Below are positions 16,938-25,500 of a stretch of 64,000 nt of DNA, one piece after another. The first letter of the stretch is position 1; each line of letters opens with the position of its first letter. Where the stretch lies: NCBI GenBank assembly GCA_016715825.1, contig JADJXO010000003.1, forward strand, positions 1 through 64,000. The letters run 5' to 3'. Made by a program: the position numbers and the translations under genes. Source of the DNA: Nitrospira sp. (GTDB lineage Bacteria > Nitrospirota > Nitrospiria > Nitrospirales > Nitrospiraceae). The notes beneath the pieces were generated by a model. That model saw nothing but the letters and a program-made list of their open reading frames with translations, was not told the DNA's origin and searched no databases.

Positions 16938-19055
16938 ATGGTACATGTCGTAGAGGTGGACATTGCTGGCCGAACACTTCGCCTTGAAACTGGTCGTGTC
17001 GCCAAGCAAGCTGACGGATCAATTTGGGCGACATACGGAGACACCGTTGTTCTGGCGACAGCTGTTGCTGCACAGACGGCCAAACCAGGAATTGATTTTC
17101 TTCCACTCACAGTCGACTATCAGGAAAAGGCGTACGCGGCGGGGAAAATTCCAGGCGGCTATTTTAAACGCGAAGGTCGGCCGGCGGAAAAAGAAGTCCT
17201 GACCAGCCGATTGATCGACCGCCCCATCCGACCACTCTTTCCGGAAGGCTACTATTTTGAAACACAGGTCATTGCCTCGGTGCTCTCCGCGGATAAGACC
17301 GGGTCTTCTGATGTGATCGGAATCACTGCGGCATCCGCTGCCCTGGCGGTTTCCAATATTCCGTTTCATGGGCCAGTCGCTGGAGTGAAGATCGGCCGTA
17401 TCAAGGGACAACTTGTCGTTAATCCAGACCTTGAGTCACTGGAGCAGAGCGACCTTCACCTGGTCGTCGCCGGTACCGCCGATGCGGTCATGATGGTCGA
17501 AGCCGGAGCCAATGAACTACCGGAACAGACTATGCTCGAAGCCCTGGAGCTAGCTCATTCCGAAATCAAAATAATCGTCAAGAAGATCGAAGAGCTGGCG
17601 AGCAAAGTCGGCAAGGTGAAGCGAGAGGTGACGGCTGAATCGATCGATGCCCACTTACAGGCCGAGGTCAAGGCCCTGGTTGCTCAGCCGATCCGGGAAG
17701 CAATCATGATCTCCAACAAGACTGCTCGGCAAGAACGACTGGATCAGATTCTAGCCGACACCCTTGAAAAGCTGAAAAAGACGGATGACTTGTCACGTGA
17801 ACGGCACGTGAAGATAGTCTTCCATCAGCTCGAGTACACGGAAGTTCGAAAGATGATCTTAGAAAATCAGTCCCGAGCCGATGGGCGTGGTCCTGCCGAT
17901 ATCCGTCCGATTACCTGCGAAGTGGGTGCGTTGCCAAGGGCCCACGGGTCAGCAATTTTTACCCGCGGCGAAACACAGAGCTTGGCGGTTGTTACGTTGG
18001 GAACAACCGACGATGAGCAACGCATCGACGCGCTGGAAGGTGAATACACCCGTACATTTATGCTCCACTACAACTTTCCGCCCTTCAGCGTCGGTGAAGC
18101 ACGACCTTTACGCTCTCCAGGTCGACGGGAAGTCGGGCATGGCGCATTGGCTGAACGGGCGTTGAAGCCCGTTATCCCAAACAAGGATGTGTTCCCTTAC
18201 ACGCTGCGGATTGTGTCTGAGATTCTAGAATCAAATGGGTCGTCGTCGATGGCGACGGTCTGTGGGGGTACACTGGCCATGATGGATGCCGGTGTTCCCA
18301 TCAAGGAACCGGTAGCAGGCATTGCGATGGGGTTGATCAAGGAAGGCGACGACGTCATCATTCTCTCAGACATTCTTGGCCTGGAAGACCATTTGGGCGA
18401 TATGGACTTCAAGGTGTGTGGAACGAAGAACGGGGTCACGGCGCTCCAAATGGATATTAAAATTGGGGGAATTACCACCGCACTGATGCAGCGGGCTTTG
18501 GAGCAAGCTCGCCTGGGACGATTGCACATCCTCGGTCATATGGCGAACGCGCTTGCCGGAGCCAGGACCGTTCTTTCTCCATTTGCCCCACGCATCCATA
18601 CGATGAAAGTCAAACAGGATAAAATTCGAGACATCATCGGCCAGGGTGGGAAAACGATTCGAGGTATTCAGTCCGATTGCGGAGTCAAAATTAGTGTTGA
18701 AGATACCGGAATCGTCACTATTGCTTCTTCCGACGAAGCGTCATTACAAAAGGCCAAGGACATCATCGGTCGCTTGACGGAAGAAGTCGAAGTAGGGAAG
18801 GTCTATATGGGAACCGTCAGAAAGATCATGGACTTCGGTGCTTTTGTAGAGGTCTTGCCAGGAACAGATGGGTTGGTCCACATTTCTCAACTGGCGCATC
18901 ACCGTGTAAAGGCGGTGTCCGACGAAGTCTCAGAAGGGGACCAAATTCTGGTCAAGGTCCTGGAAATCGATAAACAGGGCAAGATTCGTCTGAGTCGAAG
19001 AGAGACGCTTCCTATGCCGACAGGAAGCGGCGACAAAGATCCTTCCAGCGAGTAA
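16938..19055 (+). CDS. pnp: Polyribonucleotide nucleotidyltransferase (PNPase)
   Basis: PNPase degrades RNA phosphorolytically from the 3' end and is a degradosome component. The 705 residues show two RNase PH domains flanking a helical domain (LPLTVDYQEKAYAAGKIPGGYFKREGRP in the first; FPPFSVGEARPLRSPGRREVGHGALAERAL and MGLIKEGDD in the second). A KH domain around 555-615 (IGQGGKTIRGIQSDCGVKI) and an S1 domain around 620-690 (GTVRKIMDFGAFVEVLPGTDGLVH) follow. AGAGGAG precedes the ATG. The M16 peptidase gene starts 3 bp after its stop. Confidence 0.98.
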   Translation: MVHVVEVDIAGRTLRLETGRVAKQADGSIWATYGDTVVLATAVAAQTAKPGIDFLPLTVDYQEKAYAAGKIPGGYFKREGRPAEKEVLTSRLIDRPIRPLFPEGYYFETQVIASVLSADKTGSSDVIGITAASAALAVSNIPFHGPVAGVKIGRIKGQLVVNPDLESLEQSDLHLVVAGTADAVMMVEAGANELPEQTMLEALELAHSEIKIIVKKIEELASKVGKVKREVTAESIDAHLQAEVKALVAQPIREAIMISNKTARQERLDQILADTLEKLKKTDDLSRERHVKIVFHQLEYTEVRKMILENQSRADGRGPADIRPITCEVGALPRAHGSAIFTRGETQSLAVVTLGTTDDEQRIDALEGEYTRTFMLHYNFPPFSVGEARPLRSPGRREVGHGALAERALKPVIPNKDVFPYTLRIVSEILESNGSSSMATVCGGTLAMMDAGVPIKEPVAGIAMGLIKEGDDVIILSDILGLEDHLGDMDFKVCGTKNGVTALQMDIKIGGITTALMQRALEQARLGRLHILGHMANALAGARTVLSPFAPRIHTMKVKQDKIRDIIGQGGKTIRGIQSDCGVKISVEDTGIVTIASSDEASLQKAKDIIGRLTEEVEVGKVYMGTVRKIMDFGAFVEVLPGTDGLVHISQLAHHRVKAVSDEVSEGDQILVKVLEIDKQGKIRLSRRETLPMPTGSGDKDPSSE

Positions 19056-19058
19056 CTC

Positions 19059-20324
19059 TTGTATCGCAAGCTCATTCTCGATAACGGGATTCGCCTCGTT
19101 ACTGAGCGAATCCCGACTCTCAAGTCTGTCACTATCGGTATTTGGGTCGATGTGGGATCCCGGGACGAAAGCCCAGCGCAAGCCGGGTACTCCCACTTTA
19201 TCGAACACATGTTCTTCAAAGGGACGGCCACTCGCTCGGCAACGGACATTTCGAAAGAAATCGATGGTCTTGGAGGCGAAATCAATGCCTTCACCACGCG
19301 CGAGACGACGACGTTCTACGTCAAGATCTTGGATCAACACCTGCCCAAAGCCTTGGATCTTCTATCGGACCTCTTCCTCCGATCACGGCTCGCTAAAAAG
19401 GAGATCGAGAAAGAAAAGCAGGTGATTCGTGAGGAAATCCGTATGGTCCAAGATGATCCGGAGGACTTGGTCCAGGACCTCCACACAAAATTGATCATGG
19501 GGCGACATCCCTTGAGTCGCCCGATTCTAGGAAGGGAATCAACGATCGCCCACATCACCCGACAAGATCTGTTGCACTACATCGATGCGCACTATCGACC
19601 CGAAAAGATTGTCATTGCCGTGGCTGGGAACTTTGATCAGCCGCAACTTGAAGATACCATCACCCACGTGTTCGAGAAGTATGGCCATACCGCTCGGGCA
19701 CTGCCCGCCGAACGCCGGCCTCCCGAACTGTGTAGCGGCGTGACCATGAAACTAAAGCCTTTGGAACAAGTCCATCTGTGCGTCGGATTGCCCGGAGTTG
19801 CCGCTGGTCACAAGGATCGATACGCGGTCTATGCTCTGAATAGTGTGCTGGGTGGCAGTGTCAGCTCAAGACTTTTTCAAGAGATACGGGAGAAACGAGG
19901 GTTGTCCTATTCGATCTATTCCTTCTTGTCGGGCTATTCTGATGGCGGAACCATCACGATTTATGCAGGGACTCAGGCGCGAGAAGTTGAGCGCGTACTC
20001 GATTTAGTTTGTCGCGAAATTCGAAAGCTGGCCAAGCAGGGCATCGACCCCACTGAATTGAGGCGCACGAAGGATCAAATGAAAGGCAGCCTCATGCTCA
20101 GCCTGGAGAGTTCCCATAGTCGCATGAATAAGCTGGCCAAAGACGAACTCACGGCGGGCGCCCATACGACCCTCGAAGACATGATCCGAAAAATTGATGC
20201 CGTGACGGATCATCAGATCGCTCGTGTCGCGCGGGACTTTCTCATTTCTCATAAAATGGCGCTGACCGCCCTTGGGCCGCTTTCCTCCCGCCAGAGCCAA
20301 GCCCTCAGTGCCAGGTATCCGTGA
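19059..20324 (+). CDS. M16 family zinc metallopeptidase
   Basis: A 421-residue processing-peptidase-like M16B protein. The inverted zinc motif is H46-x2-E49-H50 (HFIEH), with the third ligand E126 exactly 76 residues beyond H50 in the IREE segment, so the catalytic half is intact. The second, inactive-type half contains LEQVHLCVGLPG and FQEIREKRGLSYSIYSF. There is no signal peptide, so it is probably cytosolic. The TTG start is 3 bp after pnp. A pnp-M16 order is common in bacteria (as with B. subtilis MlpA/YmxG), which supports co-transcription with the RNA operon. Confidence 0.93.
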   Translation: MYRKLILDNGIRLVTERIPTLKSVTIGIWVDVGSRDESPAQAGYSHFIEHMFFKGTATRSATDISKEIDGLGGEINAFTTRETTTFYVKILDQHLPKALDLLSDLFLRSRLAKKEIEKEKQVIREEIRMVQDDPEDLVQDLHTKLIMGRHPLSRPILGRESTIAHITRQDLLHYIDAHYRPEKIVIAVAGNFDQPQLEDTITHVFEKYGHTARALPAERRPPELCSGVTMKLKPLEQVHLCVGLPGVAAGHKDRYAVYALNSVLGGSVSSRLFQEIREKRGLSYSIYSFLSGYSDGGTITIYAGTQAREVERVLDLVCREIRKLAKQGIDPTELRRTKDQMKGSLMLSLESSHSRMNKLAKDELTAGAHTTLEDMIRKIDAVTDHQIARVARDFLISHKMALTALGPLSSRQSQALSARYP

Positions 20325-20610
20325 TCACTCGGTACTTTCCCCTGCTAATGTCATCTAGCGCATTGTTTTATAAACGGTTTTATAGGGTACCCTCTTCTGG
20401 TTTGTTCAAGCAAACATTTCCTTGACTTGACCTCGCAGTTTCAGTACCGTTCCGATACTATTGCCCGGTTTTGTGGATTGTTCTCAGAAAATTACAGAAT
20501 CCGAGGTGGGCAATGAGTGATTTTGCATATCCTTTGGATACATCACAAACACTGAATAATTATTGGCTGGTCAACCTATCGTGTTCAATTTGATGAAGGA
20601 GGGAAGAGGT

Positions 20611-21129
20611 ATGAAGAGGGCTGTCGTTCTAGCTGCCGTAGCGGTATTTTGTGGGTTCGGCTTGCTAGCAGCCGAATCGTCATTTGCCGCGGGGGCCATT
20701 GAAAAATTGGGCCTTGCTGATTCGGTCGTTGGTGGGAAACCACTGAAGGCTGAGGCTGGGTTGAAGACGCTGCAAGGACGGGTCTGGTCGCAATGGGCTG
20801 ACAATCCCGATGGGGAACTTCTGTTTGGGATCCAGTACTGGAATACCGGAGAACCAGGCTCTGGTGACACCGGTGGCCGATCCTCGACCATGCTTGACGT
20901 AAAACCGCCGGATCCTTTGTTCAGTTGCTGCGCCTGGGGATTTTCGGGTGGAGCCGAAAAGAATTCGACGTACTCTGGCTGGTATCACGCAGCGACCACC
21001 GTTCGCCTGGCCGTTAAGGACAAGGCGCTAATGGACCAGATCATCAAGGCTTCTCAGGAACTGGTCGCTATGGAAGTCACGCTGAGTGGTCGAACCATTA
21101 CCGCTTTCAAAGTGCTGAAGGAAGACTAG
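20611..21129 (+). CDS. Exported protein of unknown function
   Basis: A 172-residue protein with a clear signal peptide (MKRAVVLAAVAVFCGFGLLAAESSFA, residues 1-26) behind GGAGGGAAGAGGT. The mature part has a LQGRVWSQW strand, a Gly-rich stretch around residues 85-100, a conspicuous CC pair in FSCCAWGF and a final strand AMEVTLSGRTITAFKVL. I do not recognise a family. The adjacent exported protein shares an opening strand of the form (L/I)QGRV, so the two may have related small beta folds. The start at 20611 is chosen over 20563 because the ribosome binding site lies between them. Confidence 0.7.
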   Translation: MKRAVVLAAVAVFCGFGLLAAESSFAAGAIEKLGLADSVVGGKPLKAEAGLKTLQGRVWSQWADNPDGELLFGIQYWNTGEPGSGDTGGRSSTMLDVKPPDPLFSCCAWGFSGGAEKNSTYSGWYHAATTVRLAVKDKALMDQIIKASQELVAMEVTLSGRTITAFKVLKED

Positions 21130-21169
21130 GCATTCCAACGGCGGAAGACGTTTTAAGGAGGATGTGATC

Positions 21170-21832
21170 ATGATCTTGCAGAAGCAAAGTGCAGCTATTC
21201 TTGCAGCCGTTGCGCTGGTACTTGGTATGGGTTCGACGGCTTCCGCGATTGAATCATTTCAGGAACGGTTTGAGTGGGGAGATATGAGCAAGCCGACCAC
21301 CATCCAAGGTCGGGTGATCGTGCTGGATCCCTATGAAGAGGCTGTCTGGATCAATGTTGCTGTCTACGGCGGTAGCGCCGAAAGCGGCTTGTTTTGGCAA
21401 AAGGTTCATCCGGGGAAAACGTTGAAATTCTATGCCGAGAAGTCTGCCTGGCAAGAGATCAAGAAGATGGGGCGATCCCACGCGGGACCGGCAGCTGCCA
21501 AGGAAGTGCCTCCTGGTAGCACCACAGATTTGATCGAATTCGTTGCCGTAGAAAGTGATCAAAACCATCGTGTTATTTCGTCAGTGAAAAAGCTTCACGA
21601 GGTTGCTGGTAACATGGGCAAGCCTCTAAGTATTTCCGGCCTTCGTTTGAAGGAATGTGCTGGGAAAAACGATTTTGACTCGGCCTGTTCAAAGGCCAAG
21701 ACAAGCCTTAATGAATCACCGGTATCGCCGGATGGGAGCAACGTAGGCATGCAATATGATGTGATGATTCCTGGTGGAAAAACAGTCGGTGGATTGATTC
21801 CCTGGACTGCATCCTATAATCAAGCACACTAG
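21170..21832 (+). CDS. Exported protein of unknown function
   Basis: A 220-residue protein with a signal peptide (residues 1-26, ending TASA/IE) and a strong AAGGAGGA site 7 bp before the ATG at 21170. The mature region has IQGRVIVLDPYEEAVWINVAVYGG and FWQKVHPGKTLKFYAE, then a segment with two cysteines (KECAGKNDFDSACSKAK), then QYDVMIPGGKTVGG. It does not match a family I know. It follows the other exported gene by 40 bp and ends at a strong terminator, so the two form one unit. The function is unknown; periplasmic location is likely. Confidence 0.7.
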   Translation: MILQKQSAAILAAVALVLGMGSTASAIESFQERFEWGDMSKPTTIQGRVIVLDPYEEAVWINVAVYGGSAESGLFWQKVHPGKTLKFYAEKSAWQEIKKMGRSHAGPAAAKEVPPGSTTDLIEFVAVESDQNHRVISSVKKLHEVAGNMGKPLSISGLRLKECAGKNDFDSACSKAKTSLNESPVSPDGSNVGMQYDVMIPGGKTVGGLIPWTASYNQAH

Positions 21833-21855
21833 ACCATAGAACGAGGTAAGTAGTC

Positions 21856-21894
21856 AAAAAGGCGGCCTTCTCCGTGTAGGGAAGCCGCCTTTTT
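21856..21894. terminator. Bidirectional rho-independent terminator
   Basis: AAAAAGGCGGC(C)TTC pairs with GAAGCCGCCTTTTT with one bulged C and a loop of about 10 nt. T runs are present on both strands. It separates the plus-strand exported-protein pair from the convergent mutS end. Confidence 0.9.
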
Positions 21895-21920
21895 CTTTAT
21901 CGCATTAATCAGTCCACGGT

Positions 21921-24575
21921 CTAGGTGCTGGATGCCTGGCCGGAATCCTGTTTAACCATGCGCTGAAGGTCGGCCAGGCGATTCATCGCATCCAGCGGTG
22001 TTATTGAAAATAGATCGATCTGCTTCACCTCATCGATGATTGGATGGGGTTGAGGGAGAGCTTGGGTCGTCCTGGTAGAATGTTCTCGTGTGAACTCGGA
22101 ACGGGCTGCATCGGGTTGCTCCAGTTGGCACAGGACAGCTTGTGCTCTACTAATCACAGCGGTCGGTAACCCGGCGAGCTTTGCCACATGAATCCCATAA
22201 CTGCGATCTGCCTTCCCGGCCACAATCTTTCTTAGAAAGACGACATCTCCGCCGCGTTCCTGAACTGCCACGCGATAATTCCTGATCCCCTCCCGTTGCC
22301 GTTCCAAATCGGTCATTTCATGATAGTGCGTGGCAAACAGGGTACGTGCCCCTAAACGAGTGCGGTCATGGATATATTCCGCAATCGCCCAGGCCAGACT
22401 GAGCCCATCGTAAGTGCTGGTGCCTCGACCGATTTCATCCAACAAGATTAAACTTCGCGGTGTGGCTGTTCGTAGAATCTGCGCGGTTTCGACCATTTCA
22501 ACCATGAAGGTGCTCTGGCCTCCGGCTAAATTATCAGAGGCCCCTACCCTTGTGAAAATTCGGTCTGTGACCCCAATTCGGGCCTCGGCCGCCGGAACAA
22601 AGCTCCCTATTTGCGCCATCAGCACAATCAGCGCCACCTGCCGAAGATACGTGCTCTTTCCTGCCATGTTCGGCCCGGTGAGGATCACGAGACGGTTCGT
22701 GCCCAAATCCAGACACGTGTCATTCGGGACGAAAGTAGTATCCACACAGAGGCGCTCCACGACAGGATGGCGACCCTCCTGAATCGTAAGCGATCCATCT
22801 TCGGTGACCGTCGGTTTCACGTACCGATGGAGGGCGGCCACTTCAGCCAGCCCGGCCACGACATCGATCAGGGAGAGAGTCGTGGCTATCTGGTCCAATC
22901 GAGCCGATCCCTCGGCAAGCCGTGCAAGAAGCCGAACAAACGCATCCTGTTCGCAGGCCAGCAGCTTCGCATCAGCGCCGATGACACGTTCCTCCAGCTC
23001 CTTCAACTCGGCCGTCATAAACCGTTCGGCATTGACGAGGGTCTGTTTACGGATGTAGTCGGCCGGCACACGGCTGAGATTGGCCTTAGTCACCTCGATG
23101 TAATAGCCGTAGACATTGTTGTAGCGAACTTTCAGCGAATCAATACCGGTCCGTTCACGTTCGCGAACCTCAAGAGAGGCAATCCACCCTTTGCCTTCCT
23201 TACTGACCTTGCGCCACTCGTCGATGTGCGGGTCGTATCCCTCCTTGAAAATATTTCCCTCTCGAACCAAGAATGGGGCATCAGGCAGGATGGACTGTTC
23301 GATCAGCTCATGGAGATCCTGCGCGCTGTCCCACGAGCCGAGCGCATCACCAAACAGTTGGCTCCGAAGCACGTGTAATTGAGTGAAGATTTCCGGCAGC
23401 GCACCGAGCGAGCGTTTCAAGGCAAGCAGTTCACGCGGGCCCGACAACCCCAGAACAAGCCGGCTACCCAGTCGTGCGATATCTTGAACCTCGCGTAGGG
23501 CAGAACGGAGGGCCGTTCGAACCATCATCCGGTCCTTCAATTCCTCAACGGCGTCCAATCTCGGCCGAATCTGCTCGCAGCGAATCAACGGCCTGACCAG
23601 CCACTGGCGGAGAAGGCGGCTTCCCATGGCGGTGCCGGTGCGATCGAGAATACCAACGAGTGTCGTCGGGTTGGAGCCGGAGGCACCCTCACCTCCGACC
23701 ATTGGTTTCAGCAATTCAAGATTGCGAATGGTCGTACTGTCGAGTTGCATGCACTCGCTGGTGTGACGTCGCGTGATCCGACGGATATGCGTGAGGGGGA
23801 CGGCCGGCTGGGTCTCACCCAGGTATTCCAACACTGCTCCAGCCGCACCGATACCTGCTGATAGATCTTGACATCCAAAATGTTCAAGTGACTCCCTCCC
23901 GAACTGTGCCTGAAGTACACGCTCGGCATGTGTGCGGTCGAACGAGTCAGGGGGACGCAGACACAGACGGGCTCCTCCCACCTCATCAATCCACCGGAAG
24001 TTTTGGCGATCGCAATTCTCAGGGAGCAGCAATTCGCGAGGCTCCGAACGGGCAAGTTCCGCCAGGGTCTGGGTAACCGCGTGAGGACCGTCTGTCTCCA
24101 TGACCCAAAATTCTCCCGTGGACACTTCAAGGGAAGCCAATCCGATGACCAATCCTCGGGTAGAATCCTGACGAATCGTCAGTGCGGCCAGGTAGTTGAG
24201 CTCGTGAGGAGACAAAAACTCAGTATCGACCAGGGTGCCCGGGGTGTAGAGTCTGACCACTTCACGGCGTACCAAGCCCTTGGCAGCCTTGGGGTCTTCG
24301 ACCTGTTCGCACAAGGCCACGATCCGTCCGGCTTTCAATAACTTCGCAATGTAGCCGGTCGCGGCATGAAACGGAACGCCACAAAGGGGAACTGGATCGG
24401 CGCTGTTCTTATCGCGTGACGTCAGGGCAATAGAGAGAATTCCGGAAGCCACCTGAGCGTCTTCATAGAACATCTCATAAAAATCTCCCACTCGAAAAAA
24501 CAGAATCGCGTCAGGATATCCCTGCTTGATGTCGCGATACTGTCGCATCAACGGACTCAGTGTAAGGTCACGCAT
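21921..24575 (-). CDS. mutS: DNA mismatch repair protein MutS
   Basis: MutS recognises base mismatches and small loops and recruits MutL. With the ATG at 24575 the protein has 884 residues. The mismatch-reading motif is GDFYEMF (F32, E34). The lever and clamp domains follow, and the ATPase has GPNMAGKSTYLRQ (Walker A near residue 630), LDEIGRGTSTYDGLSLAWA and the ATHYHEM loop. The open frame extends to 24809, but that extension runs out of frame across lapA and has no MutS character. The start overlaps the 3' end of lapA by 8 bp, suggesting translational coupling. It is the last gene of a minus-strand group headed by pdxJ. Confidence 0.97.
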   Translation of the reverse strand: MRDLTLSPLMRQYRDIKQGYPDAILFFRVGDFYEMFYEDAQVASGILSIALTSRDKNSADPVPLCGVPFHAATGYIAKLLKAGRIVALCEQVEDPKAAKGLVRREVVRLYTPGTLVDTEFLSPHELNYLAALTIRQDSTRGLVIGLASLEVSTGEFWVMETDGPHAVTQTLAELARSEPRELLLPENCDRQNFRWIDEVGGARLCLRPPDSFDRTHAERVLQAQFGRESLEHFGCQDLSAGIGAAGAVLEYLGETQPAVPLTHIRRITRRHTSECMQLDSTTIRNLELLKPMVGGEGASGSNPTTLVGILDRTGTAMGSRLLRQWLVRPLIRCEQIRPRLDAVEELKDRMMVRTALRSALREVQDIARLGSRLVLGLSGPRELLALKRSLGALPEIFTQLHVLRSQLFGDALGSWDSAQDLHELIEQSILPDAPFLVREGNIFKEGYDPHIDEWRKVSKEGKGWIASLEVRERERTGIDSLKVRYNNVYGYYIEVTKANLSRVPADYIRKQTLVNAERFMTAELKELEERVIGADAKLLACEQDAFVRLLARLAEGSARLDQIATTLSLIDVVAGLAEVAALHRYVKPTVTEDGSLTIQEGRHPVVERLCVDTTFVPNDTCLDLGTNRLVILTGPNMAGKSTYLRQVALIVLMAQIGSFVPAAEARIGVTDRIFTRVGASDNLAGGQSTFMVEMVETAQILRTATPRSLILLDEIGRGTSTYDGLSLAWAIAEYIHDRTRLGARTLFATHYHEMTDLERQREGIRNYRVAVQERGGDVVFLRKIVAGKADRSYGIHVAKLAGLPTAVISRAQAVLCQLEQPDAARSEFTREHSTRTTQALPQPHPIIDEVKQIDLFSITPLDAMNRLADLQRMVKQDSGQASST

Positions 24576-24912
24576 TGTGATAATTCCCAGGATCTTCCAG
24601 CTGGGACGAGGCAGAGGGTCGCCCGGACATCTTCTCCAATGATTGCCGAAGACGTTCCAGATCAACCTCGGCCTGCTGTAACGACTTCGTTTTTCGTTTA
24701 AGGTCGATTCGCGCTCGTACCCAAGGGGGAAACAATAAGATCGCTGCGACGAGAAGACCGACGAGGAACCCAGCCATGATGGGTTGGTAAATAGGAGTCG
24801 AGGCTTCAAGCAAGCCGAAGAAATACCTCAGGGTGACTTCCTCTTCTTGGTTTTGAAGGAAAAACGCCAGTGAAAGCAGTAAGAGGATACCAATTAGGAC
24901 AACGCGGATCAT
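24568..24912 (-). CDS. lapA: LapA/DUF1049 membrane protein
   Basis: A 114-residue inner-membrane protein with two helices (about 1-18 and 42-62), the linker FFLQNQEEEVTLRYFFGLLE between them, and a C-terminal coiled coil rich in Lys, Gln and Glu (about 68-96). This is the LapA/YciS layout; in E. coli LapA helps control LPS synthesis and assembly. Its start overlaps the tsaE stop by 4 bp and its 3' end overlaps the mutS start by 8 bp. Linkage to LPS is inferred from the family only. Confidence 0.85.
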   Translation of the reverse strand: MIRVVLIGILLLLSLAFFLQNQEEEVTLRYFFGLLEASTPIYQPIMAGFLVGLLVAAILLFPPWVRARIDLKRKTKSLQQAEVDLERLRQSLEKMSGRPSASSQLEDPGNYHNA

Positions 24913-25460
24913 CGGTCAGACACCTTTCCCCTGGCTCGGCTTTCCGATCGAGGGGATCGTGACCGTCGACCACTTAAATGGCGAGCCCTATAGATCCGCA
25001 TCAAAAGCGATCGAGCCTCGGCCCCTCGGGCTCTTAGCCGCGCTATTCTGGTCGTTCTGGTTCGATGAATCAACTGCACGTCAAGGCGATCTGATGGGAG
25101 TAACTCAGGAAATCGATCGGCCCATTCAACCGCGGTCGCAGTCTCACCTGAAAAGCAAGCCGATAGTCCGATTGCCTCAGCTTCTGCAGCGTGGTGCAAT
25201 CGATAGAGATCAAGGTGAAGGAGCGGAAGTCTTCCGTGGTATTCGTGCATGAGCATGAATGTGGGACTGGAGACAGCCGACGCTGATCCTCCAAGTCCGG
25301 CGAGGATCCCGCGGACCAGGGCAGTTTTTCCTGCGCCCAATTCTCCGATCAAAGCGAGCACGTCGCCCTCTTGCAGCACCGTCCCAATCGTCCGGCCAAA
25401 CAAATCTGTCTCACGAGGAGATAAAAGCGGCACATCCAGGAGGTCACGAAATTTAGACAT
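24909..25460 (-). CDS. tsaE: tRNA t6A37 biosynthesis ATPase TsaE
   Basis: TsaE is the P-loop ATPase that drives the TsaB-TsaD complex in N6-threonylcarbamoyl adenosine formation at tRNA position 37. The start at 25460 gives 183 residues, with Walker A GELGAGKT (39-46), the SSPTFMLMHEY motif, LHLDLYRL and a late VEWADRFPELLP. The extra frame upstream to 25538 overlaps nnr and has no family-like sequence. The C-terminal 40 residues form an Arg/Ser-rich tail beyond the usual end of the family. It overlaps lapA by 4 bp. Confidence 0.93.
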   Translation of the reverse strand: MSKFRDLLDVPLLSPRETDLFGRTIGTVLQEGDVLALIGELGAGKTALVRGILAGLGGSASAVSSPTFMLMHEYHGRLPLLHLDLYRLHHAAEAEAIGLSACFSGETATAVEWADRFPELLPSDRLDVQLIHRTRTTRIARLRARGAEARSLLMRIYRARHLSGRRSRSPRSESRARGKVSDR

Positions 25461-25500
25461 AAAACCGGTCCAGGACGGGCTTGTCGTGCACCAAATCGAA

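Noticed and set aside
20400..20470. Promoter before the exported-protein pair
   Set aside because: TTGACT is present but the -10 at 17 bp (TACCGT) is poor, and TACTAT nearby has no -35 at a usable distance.
22611..23378. 255-codon open frame antisense to mutS
   Set aside because: Overlaps the conserved lever, clamp and ATPase regions of mutS and has no family signature or ribosome binding context.
24576..24809. N-terminal extension of the mutS frame
   Set aside because: The extension is out of frame over the lapA coding sequence and has no MutS-like sequence; the MRDLTLSPLM start at 24575 matches the family.
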